Under the pieces are notes generated by a model, which did not search any database, was not told the DNA's origin, and saw nothing but the letters and a program-made list of their open reading frames with translations. The position numbers and the translations under genes were made by a program. A DNA stretch of 14,288 bases from Sulfuricurvum sp. IAE1 (GTDB lineage Bacteria > Campylobacterota > Campylobacteria > Campylobacterales > Sulfurimonadaceae): contig CAMBHX010000034.1 in NCBI GenBank assembly GCA_945867285.1, positions 1-14,288 of the forward strand, given 5' to 3'. This document shows, piece by piece, positions 1-7,513 of this stretch. The first letter of the stretch is position 1. Every line of letters begins with the position of its first letter.

Positions 1-957
1 GCCGTGCATGATGGCAAAAATATTGCTATTAATGTAAAATGGTTGGATAAGACCAAAGATACTCAAGCGGGTGAAACCAGCACATCATACGCTGATGGCT
101 TTGCATTGCAGTTCGCTGGTGTGACTAAATCAAAACAGCCACTTCCTTATATCGGAATGGGTTCAGTTGGCCGTCCTGTAGTAGTTCATTTGCAAAAAGC
201 AACGGAAAAAACGTATGAGCCAAACGGTAAAGGTGATGTTGAGATGCAAATCAATCGCCAGCAAGCAGGTGTATTTGGTAAAGAACTTGCTGATTTCGAT
301 GCTAAAAAAGCATCAATGGCAAGTACGGATTATGAGCGTGTTTTTGTGGGCGAAGGTTTCCGATCGCTTACGGAAGTAAAAGATGGTTCAGTTAAATCTA
401 ATGGTTCTATGAGTCATGGTGAACTTGGCTGGTCAGGTGTTATTGCACGTCCTCTGAAAGATGAATATGTTAACTTGAATGGTACTGTACCTGTTTCAAT
501 TGCAACATGGGATGGTTCAAAAATGGGACGTAATGGTCTTAAAAATCTTTCATCGTGGGTTGCTATCAATCTTGATGGACAAAAAGCTAATGCTGCGATG
601 GTCGCAGAATTGACAACGGATGTAAAAGGTGACGCTACCAAGGGTAAAGCAGCTGCTGAAGCCAATGGATGTAACGGGTGTCATCAAATGACATCGGCTG
701 ATCCAAAATCATTCATGGCACCATCTTTGAGCAACGTAGGTGGATATTCTACGAGCGCTTATTTACGTGAATCTATGGTGAAGCCATCAGCAGTAGTTGT
801 TCCTGGATATAATCGTAATGCACATCCTAATATGCCGTGGTATAATGTGGAGAAGGGTAAGCGTATATCTACGATGACCGATTACAGTCACTTGGATAAA
901 ACAACACTCGATGACATCGTCGCTTATCTCAATACTCTCAAAGCGGAGGTAAAATAA
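1..957 (+). CDS. Haem-binding gamma subunit of a type II DMSO-reductase-family enzyme fused to cytochrome c (5' end missing)
   Basis: The frame is already open at the window edge, so the true start and signal peptide lie upstream; the GTG near base 4 is internal. Numbered from that GTG, residues 1-200 resemble the EbdC/DdhC/SerC-type domain that holds haem b through Met and Lys. The likely ligands are M52 in PYIGMGS and K180 in RNGLKNLSSW, which follows the typical A(T)WDGS segment. Residues 205-317 form a monohaem cytochrome c with CNGCH at 223-227 and a candidate sixth ligand M277 in HPNMPWY. The protein should pass electrons between a periplasmic molybdoenzyme and the respiratory chain. 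Classical gamma subunits are about 210-240 residues and end after the haem b domain, so the c-type extension would be a built-in electron exit or entry. A TorD chaperone downstream supports a molybdoenzyme context. The substrate cannot be told because the catalytic subunit is outside the window. The family call is good; the haem ligands are inferred from motif position. Confidence 0.82.
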   Translation, partial: AVHDGKNIAINVKWLDKTKDTQAGETSTSYADGFALQFAGVTKSKQPLPYIGMGSVGRPVVVHLQKATEKTYEPNGKGDVEMQINRQQAGVFGKELADFDAKKASMASTDYERVFVGEGFRSLTEVKDGSVKSNGSMSHGELGWSGVIARPLKDEYVNLNGTVPVSIATWDGSKMGRNGLKNLSSWVAINLDGQKANAAMVAELTTDVKGDATKGKAAAEANGCNGCHQMTSADPKSFMAPSLSNVGGYSTSAYLRESMVKPSAVVVPGYNRNAHPNMPWYNVEKGKRISTMTDYSHLDKTTLDDIVAYLNTLKAEVK

Positions 958-1355
958 TGAAAAAGTTTGCACTGATTTGCGCAGCACTTGTCGTGGGCGC
1001 ATTGGCTAACGAAGGCCAAGAGTTTGAAGGTCTTTTGACAACTCCTGCATGTGCTGCACAAGGGGCATTTGCGGATTGTTATTTGGAAAACTATACCTGT
1101 GGATCTGATGGTTGTTATTCAAAAATTCAACCTGGCGAAACAACAAAGCCTAAATTGGCACTTTTCCAACATGGAACAGGTAAGGTGTATCAAATCGATA
1201 CATCAAAGCTAAAAGTTTCAGAACTTGGTGAGGGGATGAATAAAAATGGTGTTGTTATTACTGGTATTTTGGATACTAGTACCAATACAATTGCAGCGAC
1301 CGAGTTTAAAGCTCCACCACCACCAACAAAATCATTCTTTAAGGGTTGTTTATAA
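957..1355 (+). CDS. Small exported Cys-containing protein of a molybdoenzyme operon, function unknown
   Basis: This 132-residue protein starts with a Sec signal peptide (MKKFALICAALVVGALA, cleavage probably before N18), so the mature form is periplasmic. Its ATG shares one base with the stop of the cytochrome gene (TAATG), and a strong GGAGG at 945-949 supports this start. The mature part has cysteines at 32, 41, 48, 53 and 131; the first four cluster in about 22 residues and could form disulfides or bind metal. There is no CXXCH, so it is not a c-type cytochrome. The middle (GKVYQIDTSKLKVSELGEG) looks like a small beta-rich fold, and a run of four prolines precedes the tail KSFFKGCL. I do not recognise a family. 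Translational coupling to the gamma subunit suggests a partner or maturation factor of the same enzyme, which is inference. Confidence 0.75.
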   Translation: MKKFALICAALVVGALANEGQEFEGLLTTPACAAQGAFADCYLENYTCGSDGCYSKIQPGETTKPKLALFQHGTGKVYQIDTSKLKVSELGEGMNKNGVVITGILDTSTNTIAATEFKAPPPPTKSFFKGCL

Positions 1356-1463
1356 CAATAAGCACTCTGATCTCTCGCCCTTAAGCTCCAGCTTTTGGGT
1401 GTATACTACCTGTCTGCATATCCTATAAGGCAGAATCCCCTACTTATTTTTAGGACTACTTTA

Positions 1464-2033
1464 ATGAATACACACTATCGACAAACGATTTATGCATTTT
1501 TATCGCGTGTTATGAGCACAATCCCTGATCGTCGTTTTATCACTGATCTCAAAAACAATACTGCTTTTTTAGAGATTATTGGTGAAGAGACGACTCAATG
1601 GTTTGGCACAACGCTGGACGAGGAACTTTACGAAGCATTGAATATTGATTTTACCTCTATGTTTTATCTCAACACGCAGGCGGTGGAAGCATTTGTTTTG
1701 GATGCCAAAAATGAGACACTTGTAGGGCTTCAAAATCCTGTAATGTCATTTTATTTTTTACACGGGTTTGAGCTTAATATGGATCAAACAGAGCTTATGG
1801 CCCCTGATCACTTAAGCATTGAATTAGCATTTATGCAAACATTGGCATTTAGAGATGAAATTCAAGCTCAAATAGAGTTTATGGACCAGCATCTATTCAA
1901 TTGGGTGATCCCTTATATGATGGGTATGAAGAATATGGCGACTACACCATTTTATCGTGATATTTGCGATTTTATGGTCGAATTTATCACTTCAGACTAT
2001 GAATATTTACATGGAGTAGATCTCAATGGGTAA
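1464..2033 (+). CDS. TorD/DmsD-family molybdoenzyme chaperone
   Basis: This all-helical cytoplasmic protein of 189 residues has the pattern of the TorD/NarJ/DmsD chaperones. These bind the apo catalytic subunit and its Tat signal and hold it until the molybdenum cofactor is inserted. The best signature is APDHLSIELAFM at 113-124 (family form PDHxxxELxFM), with a second conserved region DQHLFNWVIPYM at 141-152. The frame is open back to 1395, but ATG 1464 is preferred: AGGA lies at 1452-1455 with normal spacing, and residues encoded upstream do not look like the family. The last 8 bases overlap the next gene, so the two are probably coupled. The 108 bases before it hold only weak hairpins and a TATACT at 1402-1407 that might be a secondary promoter. 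Known delta subunits of type II enzymes (for example EbdD) belong to this family, so this is probably the dedicated chaperone. Confidence 0.85.
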   Translation: MNTHYRQTIYAFLSRVMSTIPDRRFITDLKNNTAFLEIIGEETTQWFGTTLDEELYEALNIDFTSMFYLNTQAVEAFVLDAKNETLVGLQNPVMSFYFLHGFELNMDQTELMAPDHLSIELAFMQTLAFRDEIQAQIEFMDQHLFNWVIPYMMGMKNMATTPFYRDICDFMVEFITSDYEYLHGVDLNG

Positions 2034-3123
2034 TCATAACTTTGTTCAAAAAAAAGAGTTATTTAGTTTTAATGCAACACGATGTTTGCGTAATGAGTAT
2101 TTTCATAATGATTGCCATATTTGTATTGATTTGTGTCCAAAAAATGCTATTGATGTCGTTAGAAACAAGCTTACTATATCAACAGCAGAGTGTATCGAAT
2201 GTGCTGGGTGTATTGGAAGTTGCCCCACCGAGAGTTTCGAGATAGCTAATTTTGATCCCAATGAATTTGCCGCCTCGTTTACCAATCAAGAAAATCAAGA
2301 AATTTCTTGTAAAAGTACAACGCCGTGTTTGGGTGTGTTTGATACCGACCATTTGTTGGTGATGGCATTACGTGGTGACAAAACTCCTGTGTGTGACATG
2401 TCTCACTGTGAGGGGTGCCCACTAAACGTTGATGGTACTATGGAGCATACCATACGATCTCATATAAAACATGCAAATGATTTTTTGGTCCAAATCGGTA
2501 TTGAAAAATCGATTGAAACGGTAGAAAAACAAGAAGATAGCCAAGAGGGGATGACACGCAGAGCATTATTTCGAAAGGGGCTTGAGAAGGCAAAAGAGGC
2601 AATTGCTCAGGAGGGTGTAAAACCACTTAAAAGTATGACAAGTGCCCATCATGCATTACCAGATATACGTATGCCACTAAAGCGAATATTGCTCAAAAAC
2701 TCTCTAAAAGAGTGTGTGGGATCAATGAATCAGACACAATTTAATGTGAATTCACCCCTCTTTTTTAACAAAGAGATTAGTTTTGATGCGTGTACCAATT
2801 GTGGAGATTGTACACAGTTTTGTCCCACTGATGCTTTGTTCCCCACATCTGATAAGCAAGGTATTTATTTTGCACAAGGTAAATGTATTGGATGTGGTAT
2901 TTGTGAGGATATTTGTAAGACCAATGCTATCAAGAGTGTAGATGGTTTTGATATGGTTAGTATTGCTTATGATAGAGCCCAGCAGCTTGTCCATTATGAC
3001 ATGGTAATGTGTCGTGAATGTCGTTGCCCCTTCCCTTATAAGGGTGGTGATCCGATCTGTAATCGCTGTGAAGGGTATACTAAAGAGTTTAGTAATATGT
3101 TTACCTTGGCTCGTGATATGTAA
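2026..3123 (+). CDS. Polyferredoxin-like 4Fe-4S protein with four cluster motifs, molybdoenzyme-associated
   Basis: This 365-residue protein has no signal peptide or twin arginine, so it should act in the cytoplasm. Cysteine groups in order are C20/C30/C33/C37-P, C56/C59/C62/C66-P, a middle set C95, C101, C123, C128, C131 (CEGCPLN), C256/C259/C262/C266-P, and C287/C290/C293/C297. A C-terminal set follows at C329, C332, C334, C345, C348 (CRECRC ... CNRC) that looks like a zinc ribbon or further cluster site. Residues 160-230 are a charged helical linker between two ferredoxin-like modules. The gene overlaps the TorD gene by 8 bases. Proteins of this layout are found beside TorD genes in formate dehydrogenase and other molybdoenzyme loci; their exact role is unsettled, and electron supply during maturation or transfer to a quinone-linked partner are both possible. 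The Fe-S assignment is firm; the role is inference. Confidence 0.8.
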   Translation: MGNHNFVQKKELFSFNATRCLRNEYFHNDCHICIDLCPKNAIDVVRNKLTISTAECIECAGCIGSCPTESFEIANFDPNEFAASFTNQENQEISCKSTTPCLGVFDTDHLLVMALRGDKTPVCDMSHCEGCPLNVDGTMEHTIRSHIKHANDFLVQIGIEKSIETVEKQEDSQEGMTRRALFRKGLEKAKEAIAQEGVKPLKSMTSAHHALPDIRMPLKRILLKNSLKECVGSMNQTQFNVNSPLFFNKEISFDACTNCGDCTQFCPTDALFPTSDKQGIYFAQGKCIGCGICEDICKTNAIKSVDGFDMVSIAYDRAQQLVHYDMVMCRECRCPFPYKGGDPICNRCEGYTKEFSNMFTLARDM

Positions 3124-3133
3124 TTTTCATTAG

Positions 3134-3155
3134 TAAAAAAGCGCACAATGCGCTT
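3134..3155 (-). terminator. Rho-independent terminator of the leuC-mobA-moaC operon
   Basis: A perfect inverted repeat AAGCGCA (3139-3145) / TGCGCTT (3149-3155) with a 3-base loop is followed, on the minus strand, by a run of six T (complement of A 3135-3140). It lies 54 bases past the stop of the last minus-strand gene, in the gap between convergent operons. Confidence 0.6.
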
Positions 3156-3190
3156 GGACTCACTGCCTCAGTGAACCCAGTGTTGATGTA

Positions 3191-3223
3191 GCCAAAAGGG
3201 AGCTTTTCTCACTTGGCGTTTTT
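3191..3223 (+). terminator. Possible terminator of the molybdoenzyme operon
   Basis: GCCAA (3191-3195) pairs with TTGGC (3213-3217), with a second pairing AAAAG/CTTTT inside it, and GTTTTT follows at 3218-3223. It overlaps the 3' end of the convergent gene. The stem is short and contains alternatives, and another plain hairpin without a T-run (TCACTG/CAGTGA, 3160-3174) sits before it, so this call is tentative. Confidence 0.35.
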
Positions 3224-4177
3224 ATCAATAGCCTCTTTGGCGCTTTTAAGTGCACCTTCCATTGTTGCTTTGGCAACGCTCCACGCTCGAACCCCCATTG
3301 CTTTTGCTTCTTGCGCTTTGGGAGAAGATAAAAGTTTTTCGCTGCGCTGTAAAAGCTCTTGATGAAACGTAGAGAGCTTGGTTTTTAGTAAGTTTGCAGT
3401 CTCATGAGAGAGTATAGAAAGGTCGCCTTCATCGAGTGGTACTTCAAGGGCTATTTGTGCCAATTGGTTGACCATGGTTGGAGGATTTGATTTACGTAAA
3501 TCACTTAAAATATCTAAGCTTAGCGTATCAAGATGTTCCAGTTGTGTTTCGATGGTTAGATACTCGTTGTGGTAGAGTGCCTTGACCTCTTCTGGGACAT
3601 AGAGAAGATATTGACGAAATTTTTCGATAGAGCGGACAAGAGCGCTTCGGATACCCAACAGTGTTCCTCGTAAAATCAGGTCAGCTTGGTTAGGCGATGC
3701 AAGGGCAACGTTGAGTGAACTTTGTAAGATAGAGGTGAAAATTTGTCGGATACGAACTGCATTTAGGATATGTGCATTAAGGGTTTGAAAGGTGATTTCT
3801 TTGATGATTTCATGAAGTGTCTCTTGGATATCATCCCCTTTTTCAAGGGTAGTAAGGATGGCCGATTCGACCATCTCTTCTAGAATATCAAGTAATTCAA
3901 GTGATTGAATTTTAATGATATGAAGTTTTTCTAGAAATTGAGCATCATCGCAATAGAGGGTTTCAATGGAGTCAAAAAAATCGTATTTTAAGTGTTGCAG
4001 TTCATCGTTTTTGCGAGAGATTTTGTGTTCTAATCGCTCTTTTTCCAATAAAAGTTCCTGAAGCTCATCGTGTGATGAAGCTGTGGCTTCTTTGAGTGCT
4101 TGTTGGGTAAGTTCCAAGAGAGATTCTGTATCTAATGTTGGAGCATTTTTGAATTGTTCTAAGATTCTTGGGTTCAT
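3209..4177 (-). CDS. Unrecognised 322-residue helical protein
   Basis: I do not recognise this protein. It has no signal peptide and no long membrane segment, so it is probably cytoplasmic. It is rich in Leu, Glu, Lys and Gln and almost entirely helical. Residues 36-65 form a likely coiled coil (EKERLEHKISRKNDEL). Residues 165-200 (LILRGTLLGIRSALVRSI ... VPEEVKALYH) look like the most conserved core, and the last 30 residues (SVAKATMEGALKSAKEAI) form an amphipathic Ala/Lys-rich helix. It contains a single Cys (C76). It is the last gene of the leuC operon, 9 bases after the HP0495-type gene, with the terminator just downstream. Such proteins can be scaffolds or membrane-surface binding factors, but nothing here fixes a role. 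Confidence 0.7.
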   Translation of the reverse strand: MNPRILEQFKNAPTLDTESLLELTQQALKEATASSHDELQELLLEKERLEHKISRKNDELQHLKYDFFDSIETLYCDDAQFLEKLHIIKIQSLELLDILEEMVESAILTTLEKGDDIQETLHEIIKEITFQTLNAHILNAVRIRQIFTSILQSSLNVALASPNQADLILRGTLLGIRSALVRSIEKFRQYLLYVPEEVKALYHNEYLTIETQLEHLDTLSLDILSDLRKSNPPTMVNQLAQIALEVPLDEGDLSILSHETANLLKTKLSTFHQELLQRSEKLLSSPKAQEAKAMGVRAWSVAKATMEGALKSAKEAIDKNAK

Positions 4178-4186
4178 GAAAATCCT

Positions 4187-4459
4187 TTATAAGACCATTT
4201 TGATATGAGGATGTGCTTTGAGCGTTTCGTAAAAGTATGTACGTTCATCTTCATTATGCACTAAAAATTCTAAGTTCATGCTGATGTATTTACCGCTAGT
4301 ACTGGCTTTTGAGGGAACCAATGTGTAATGGCGTTCTAACACAATCTCCATAACTGCTATTTCTATACCTGCACGTTCCAGTGCAACTACTTTATAGCAC
4401 CACGAGCATGGGTAGTCGAGCTTGAGCTGTTGTCCATTAATTTCGCATGTAATCGCCAC
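4187..4459 (-). CDS. HP0495/YbeD-type small protein (DUF493 family)
   Basis: The 90-residue product matches the pattern of the small alpha/beta proteins typified by Helicobacter HP0495 and E. coli YbeD: YPCSWCYKV near 16-24, then KYISMNLEFLVHNEDERTYF near 57-76. The fold resembles ACT-like regulatory domains; the cellular function of the family is not settled. The start is GTG at 4457-4459, inside the 3' end of moaC. It is backed by AGGAGG at 4465-4470 with 5-base spacing, and the 23-base overlap with moaC suggests coupled translation. C18 and C21 form a CxxC that could bind metal or be redox active, though HP0495 itself does not keep the second Cys as I remember it. Confidence 0.8.
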   Translation of the reverse strand: MAITCEINGQQLKLDYPCSWCYKVVALERAGIEIAVMEIVLERHYTLVPSKASTSGKYISMNLEFLVHNEDERTYFYETLKAHPHIKMVL

Positions 4460-4910
4460 TTTTGCCTCCTGATTTGGTTTCGAGCTGGATGGTACTAATC
4501 ACCATTCCTTTATCAATTGCTTTTAGCATATCATAAATAGTAAGCAATCCGATGCTAGTCCCTGTAAGTGCTTCCATCTCTACTCCTGTTTGGCCACTGA
4601 GTTTGGCAGTGACGGTGAGTCTAAACCCTGGCAGGTCTGGGAGTTCATCAATATCACAGTTGACACCAGAAAGATTGAGAGGATGGCACATAGGGATAAT
4701 GTCACTGGTTTTTTTAGTCCCCATAATGGCTGCAATAACGGCTGTTTGAAGTACGGGCCCTTTTTTGGCGGTTTGGTTGATGACGGCATCAAAGGCAGCA
4801 TGGCTCATGGTAATAATACCGCTGGCTACTGCAACACGCGTAGTAGACGTTTTGTCGGATACATCGACCATTTTAGGTCTGTCTTTTTCATCCAGATGGG
4901 TTAGATTCAT
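4437..4910 (-). CDS. moaC: Cyclic pyranopterin monophosphate synthase MoaC
   Basis: MoaC converts the GTP-derived 3',8-cyclo intermediate made by MoaA into cyclic pyranopterin monophosphate, the first stable precursor of the molybdenum cofactor. The length (157) and the whole pattern match E. coli MoaC. Visible elements are MVDVSDK at 14-20, KKGPVLQTA from 49 with the expected catalytic Lys, IPMCHPL at 72-78 with the conserved His76, TGVEMEALT at 108-116, YDMLKAIDKGM from 126 with D127 and K130 (E. coli D128 and K131), and the C-terminal KSGGKSGDY. It begins 3 bases after the stop of mobA and overlaps the next gene, so it is part of a polycistronic message. It serves the same pathway as mobA and supplies cofactor for molybdoenzymes such as the one encoded at the left of the window. 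Confidence 0.95.
   Translation of the reverse strand: MNLTHLDEKDRPKMVDVSDKTSTTRVAVASGIITMSHAAFDAVINQTAKKGPVLQTAVIAAIMGTKKTSDIIPMCHPLNLSGVNCDIDELPDLPGFRLTVTAKLSGQTGVEMEALTGTSIGLLTIYDMLKAIDKGMVISTIQLETKSGGKSGDYMRN
4465..4470 (-). promoter_or_regulatory. Strong Shine-Dalgarno inside moaC selecting a GTG start
   Basis: On the minus strand AGGAGG is followed by 5 bases and GTG. It lies within the conserved Ser-Gly-Gly-Lys segment of moaC and fixes the start of the downstream HP0495-type gene. Confidence 0.75.
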
Positions 4911-4913
4911 GGT

Positions 4914-5504
4914 TTATCCAATTGTTTTTATATTATTATACCTTGAAAGTGCTTCTTGGTATTCGTGCGGGTGGTTGAGATTGGCAAAAAGTTCTTCGTT
5001 ATCAAACTCAACATAGAGCGTTTTGCTCACACAAAGTAGCTTGCCTAATCGATGATCGTTATGCTCTTGCATTTGGATAAAAGCGCTTAAAAGTGAAGAA
5101 TTGTAAAATCCTACCATAGGATGACTACCTGAGTGCGTCTTGGCGATAGTAGCATCATGATGAGGTAGGTGATTTTCGAGCAGTTTTGTTATGATGGATT
5201 CGTCTACAAACGGTGAGTCTACGCTCAAGACAAAAATAGATTGCTCTTTAAGGGTTTGAAAGGAACTAACAAAGCCTGCTGTTGGTGCAAAATCGGTAGT
5301 ATTGCTATCTAGAATAAAGTTGGCATGGAAATCAAATAGATCACTGCTTTTAGTCGAAATATAAACATTGCTAAAGATACGAGAAAGACGTTCGTATTGA
5401 TAGTGTGCCAGTGAGGTATAGCCTCCAAAAGGTAGTAGTGCTTTATTGCTTCCCATGCGAGAGCTTTTCCCTCCTGCAAAGAGAATGCAGGGGACAGAGA
5501 TCAT
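4914..5504 (-). CDS. mobA: Molybdenum cofactor guanylyltransferase MobA
   Basis: MobA transfers GMP from GTP to molybdopterin to make the guanine dinucleotide cofactor used by DMSO-reductase-family enzymes. The nucleotide-binding signature LFAGGKSSRMGSNKALL lies at residues 8-24, with the lysine of the GxxK element at K21, and the metal-binding region SVDSPF contains D96. The 196-residue length is normal. The open frame extends 23 codons upstream to 5573, but that stretch lies inside leuC and has no MobA similarity. ATG at 5502-5504 starts 10 bases after the leuC stop with AAAGAGA before it, and gives the usual short N-terminus ahead of the glycine-rich loop. The presence of mobA agrees with a type II DMSO-reductase-family enzyme nearby, because those need the bis-MGD form of the cofactor. 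Confidence 0.9.
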   Translation of the reverse strand: MISVPCILFAGGKSSRMGSNKALLPFGGYTSLAHYQYERLSRIFSNVYISTKSSDLFDFHANFILDSNTTDFAPTAGFVSSFQTLKEQSIFVLSVDSPFVDESIITKLLENHLPHHDATIAKTHSGSHPMVGFYNSSLLSAFIQMQEHNDHRLGKLLCVSKTLYVEFDNEELFANLNHPHEYQEALSRYNNIKTIG

Positions 5505-5514
5505 TATAGTCTCT

Positions 5515-6786
5515 TTAGGATAGGAGTGTCGCGGGATCTGTGATGTATCCCGTGATGGCCGATGCAGCAGCAACAGCAGAGTTAGCTAGATAGACTTTGG
5601 ATGAGCGTGAGCCCATGCGTCCGACGAAGTTACGATTGGTCGTGGCAATAGCAACTTCGTCATCTCCCAAAATACCCATATAACCACCCAGACACGCTCC
5701 ACAAGTAGGATTGGAGACTACCCCGCCTGCATCGATGATGATGTCTATGTAGCCTAGTTTTGTTGCTTCTCTGGCAATGCGCTGAGTCGCAGGGGTGACG
5801 ATGAGACGTACATCGGGGTGAACACGTTTGCCTTTGAGTATTTGGGCTGCAATTTTGAGGTCACCCAACCGACCATTGGTGCAGCTGCCGATAAAGGCTT
5901 GATCAACCTTGATTTGGTCGGACACCGCTTGAGACAAGCTATGCCCATTTGATGGTAAGAAAGGATAAGCGATAACTGGTTCGAGGTTCTCTACGTCGAT
6001 TTCAAGCACTTGAACATAGAGGGCATCCTCATCGGAATAGTGAAGTTTTGGCTCACGTGCGAGAGGTTTGTCGGCTAAAAACTCAGCGGTAACGGCATCG
6101 TAGGCTACGATACCGCTTTTGGCACCTGCTTCGATCGCCATGTTGCACATACTGAAGCGGTCATCCATATTGAGGTATTCGATTGTGCTACCCGTAAACT
6201 CAAGAGTGCGATAGAGAGCGCCATCCACGCCAATCATACGGATTACTTCAAGAATGATGTCTTTACCTGTTGTATATTGCCCCGGTTTTCCACTGAGGAT
6301 GACTTTGATACTCTCAGGGACTTTGAACCAATTCCCTCCAGTGATCATAGCAAATGCGAGGTCAGTTGAACCCATTCCTGTTGAGAAAGCTCCCAATGCA
6401 CCATGAGTACAGGTGTGTGAATCAGCACCTATGATGACGTCACCAGGAACCACCAACCCTTTTTCCGGTAACAAGGCGTGTTCGATTCCCATGTCTTTTT
6501 CGTCAAAAAAGTGCTTCATCTGATATTTTTTGGCAAAATCACGACTAATGCGTGCTTGATTGGCGGAAGCGATATCTTTTGCAGGGATGAAATGATCTAG
6601 GACAATGGAAAAACCTTCGGGATTAGCGAGTGCAGAAGCACCCGAATCTTCAAATGCCTTGATAGAAATAGGAGTAGTAATGTCATTTCCGATAACCATA
6701 TCGATAGGACAGCGGATGATTTCACCGGCATAAACATCACGTCCAACGTGAGCGGAAAAGATTTTTTCGGTAATGGTTTGGGACAT
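5515..6786 (-). CDS. leuC: 3-isopropylmalate dehydratase large subunit LeuC
   Basis: LeuC, with the small subunit LeuD, isomerises 2- to 3-isopropylmalate in leucine synthesis and carries a labile [4Fe-4S] cluster. At 423 residues it belongs to the short (archaeal/HACN-like) form rather than the roughly 466-residue enterobacterial form. Markers include GADSHTCTHGALGAF at 120-134, IGSCTNGR with cluster ligand C302, and NPTCGACLGG with C362 and C365; TNRNFVGRMGS near 383 is the usual C-terminal signature. It leads an operon with mobA and moaC, with TTAAGG 8 bases before the ATG and a TATAAT box at 6822-6827. No leuD, leuA or leuB is next to it, so the small subunit must be elsewhere. Homoaconitase is a conceivable alternative because the short form covers both, but leucine synthesis is the likely role in this group. 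Confidence 0.9.
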   Translation of the reverse strand: MSQTITEKIFSAHVGRDVYAGEIIRCPIDMVIGNDITTPISIKAFEDSGASALANPEGFSIVLDHFIPAKDIASANQARISRDFAKKYQMKHFFDEKDMGIEHALLPEKGLVVPGDVIIGADSHTCTHGALGAFSTGMGSTDLAFAMITGGNWFKVPESIKVILSGKPGQYTTGKDIILEVIRMIGVDGALYRTLEFTGSTIEYLNMDDRFSMCNMAIEAGAKSGIVAYDAVTAEFLADKPLAREPKLHYSDEDALYVQVLEIDVENLEPVIAYPFLPSNGHSLSQAVSDQIKVDQAFIGSCTNGRLGDLKIAAQILKGKRVHPDVRLIVTPATQRIAREATKLGYIDIIIDAGGVVSNPTCGACLGGYMGILGDDEVAIATTNRNFVGRMGSRSSKVYLANSAVAAASAITGYITDPATLLS

Positions 6787-6821
6787 AATAAATACCTTAA
6801 AGGGGTTAATATAATAATGCG

Positions 6822-6827
6822 ATTATA
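6822..6827 (-). promoter_or_regulatory. Minus 10 box of the leuC operon
   Basis: A consensus TATAAT lies on the minus strand 35 bases before the leuC start, in the 63-base gap after the C39 peptidase gene. No good minus 35 element is seen, which is normal for Campylobacterota. No terminator is visible between the peptidase gene and this box, so read-through is possible too. Confidence 0.55.
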
Positions 6828-6849
6828 ACACGTGAGCATTTAATGTCTC

Positions 6850-7500
6850 TTAGAAATTACGATGAGGTTGGCGATAGGTGAGAATTTCAGTGTCAAAATA
6901 ATCAATGTTGGAAATACTAAAAAATTCTTTTGAGACATCTGCGGAAGAGAGAGCAGATGAATTGGGAACAATCAGGAGTATTTTCCCTTTTTCTTTTTCT
7001 GAGCCACGGGTCTCCCACATGGACATAAACCGTGTCCAGCGGAAGCGGACATTTCCCCATGATGGATCGGCGAGATATACGTTGTCTTCGTTGACTCCTT
7101 TGAGTACCGAAAAGTGTTCTTGTCCTTCGTGACGTAAATAGACAATGGCTGGGACTTTTATTTTACGTAATTGTTCCACACTAATTGCTACACCAATAGC
7201 TTTATATCCATAGTCTGGTAAAATTCGAGCAATATCAGCAAAGGATGCAGCGCGCCATTGATTCATTTTTCGGATAAGCTCTTCTTCGGTAGTTGGACGT
7301 TTGTAATAGTGAGTGAGGATAGTGGCAACTGATGCAGGGCCGCAGGAGTAGTCAAGTTCTTGCTTGACAACGTGTTCATCGCGTATCTCTTTCCATGATT
7401 TCATTGGTATAGTACCTGTTGTACTGTGTGTGCTTAATATCCCTTGGGCGTTTAAAGTAAAGGCGTATATAGAAAATAAAAGAAGAGATATAAATTTCAT
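6850..7500 (-). CDS. Exported C39-family cysteine peptidase (transporter-less)
   Basis: This 216-residue protein has a signal peptide (hydrophobic residues 4-18, cleavage probably after A18 or Q19) and one peptidase C39-like domain. The catalytic residues are easy to place: Q47 and C53 in KQELDYSCGPAS, H129 in EHFSVLKG, and D145 in ADPSWGN. C39 peptidases usually form the N-terminal domain of bacteriocin ABC exporters and cut after double-glycine leaders on the cytoplasmic side; here there is no ABC part, and the signal peptide puts the enzyme in the periplasm. That resembles FapD of Pseudomonas functional amyloid systems. Its likely substrate is the Met-rich protein encoded 40 bases upstream, which has a leader-like LSDMEMTETKGE motif. 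AAGAG a few bases before the ATG is the probable ribosome site. The fold and active site are well supported; the substrate is inferred. Confidence 0.88.
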   Translation of the reverse strand: MKFISLLLFSIYAFTLNAQGILSTHSTTGTIPMKSWKEIRDEHVVKQELDYSCGPASVATILTHYYKRPTTEEELIRKMNQWRAASFADIARILPDYGYKAIGVAISVEQLRKIKVPAIVYLRHEGQEHFSVLKGVNEDNVYLADPSWGNVRFRWTRFMSMWETRGSEKEKGKILLIVPNSSALSSADVSKEFFSISNIDYFDTEILTYRQPHRNF

Positions 7501-7513
7501 GAAGCTCTTTTAT

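Noticed and set aside
5505..5573. Longer MobA start 23 codons upstream
   Set aside because: The extension lies inside the leuC coding region and lacks similarity to MobA; the internal ATG has a ribosome site and the normal distance to the glycine-rich loop.
6829..6834. CACGTG palindrome next to the leuC minus 10 box
   Set aside because: Six-base palindromes are common by chance, and no second copy or known binding protein is evident.
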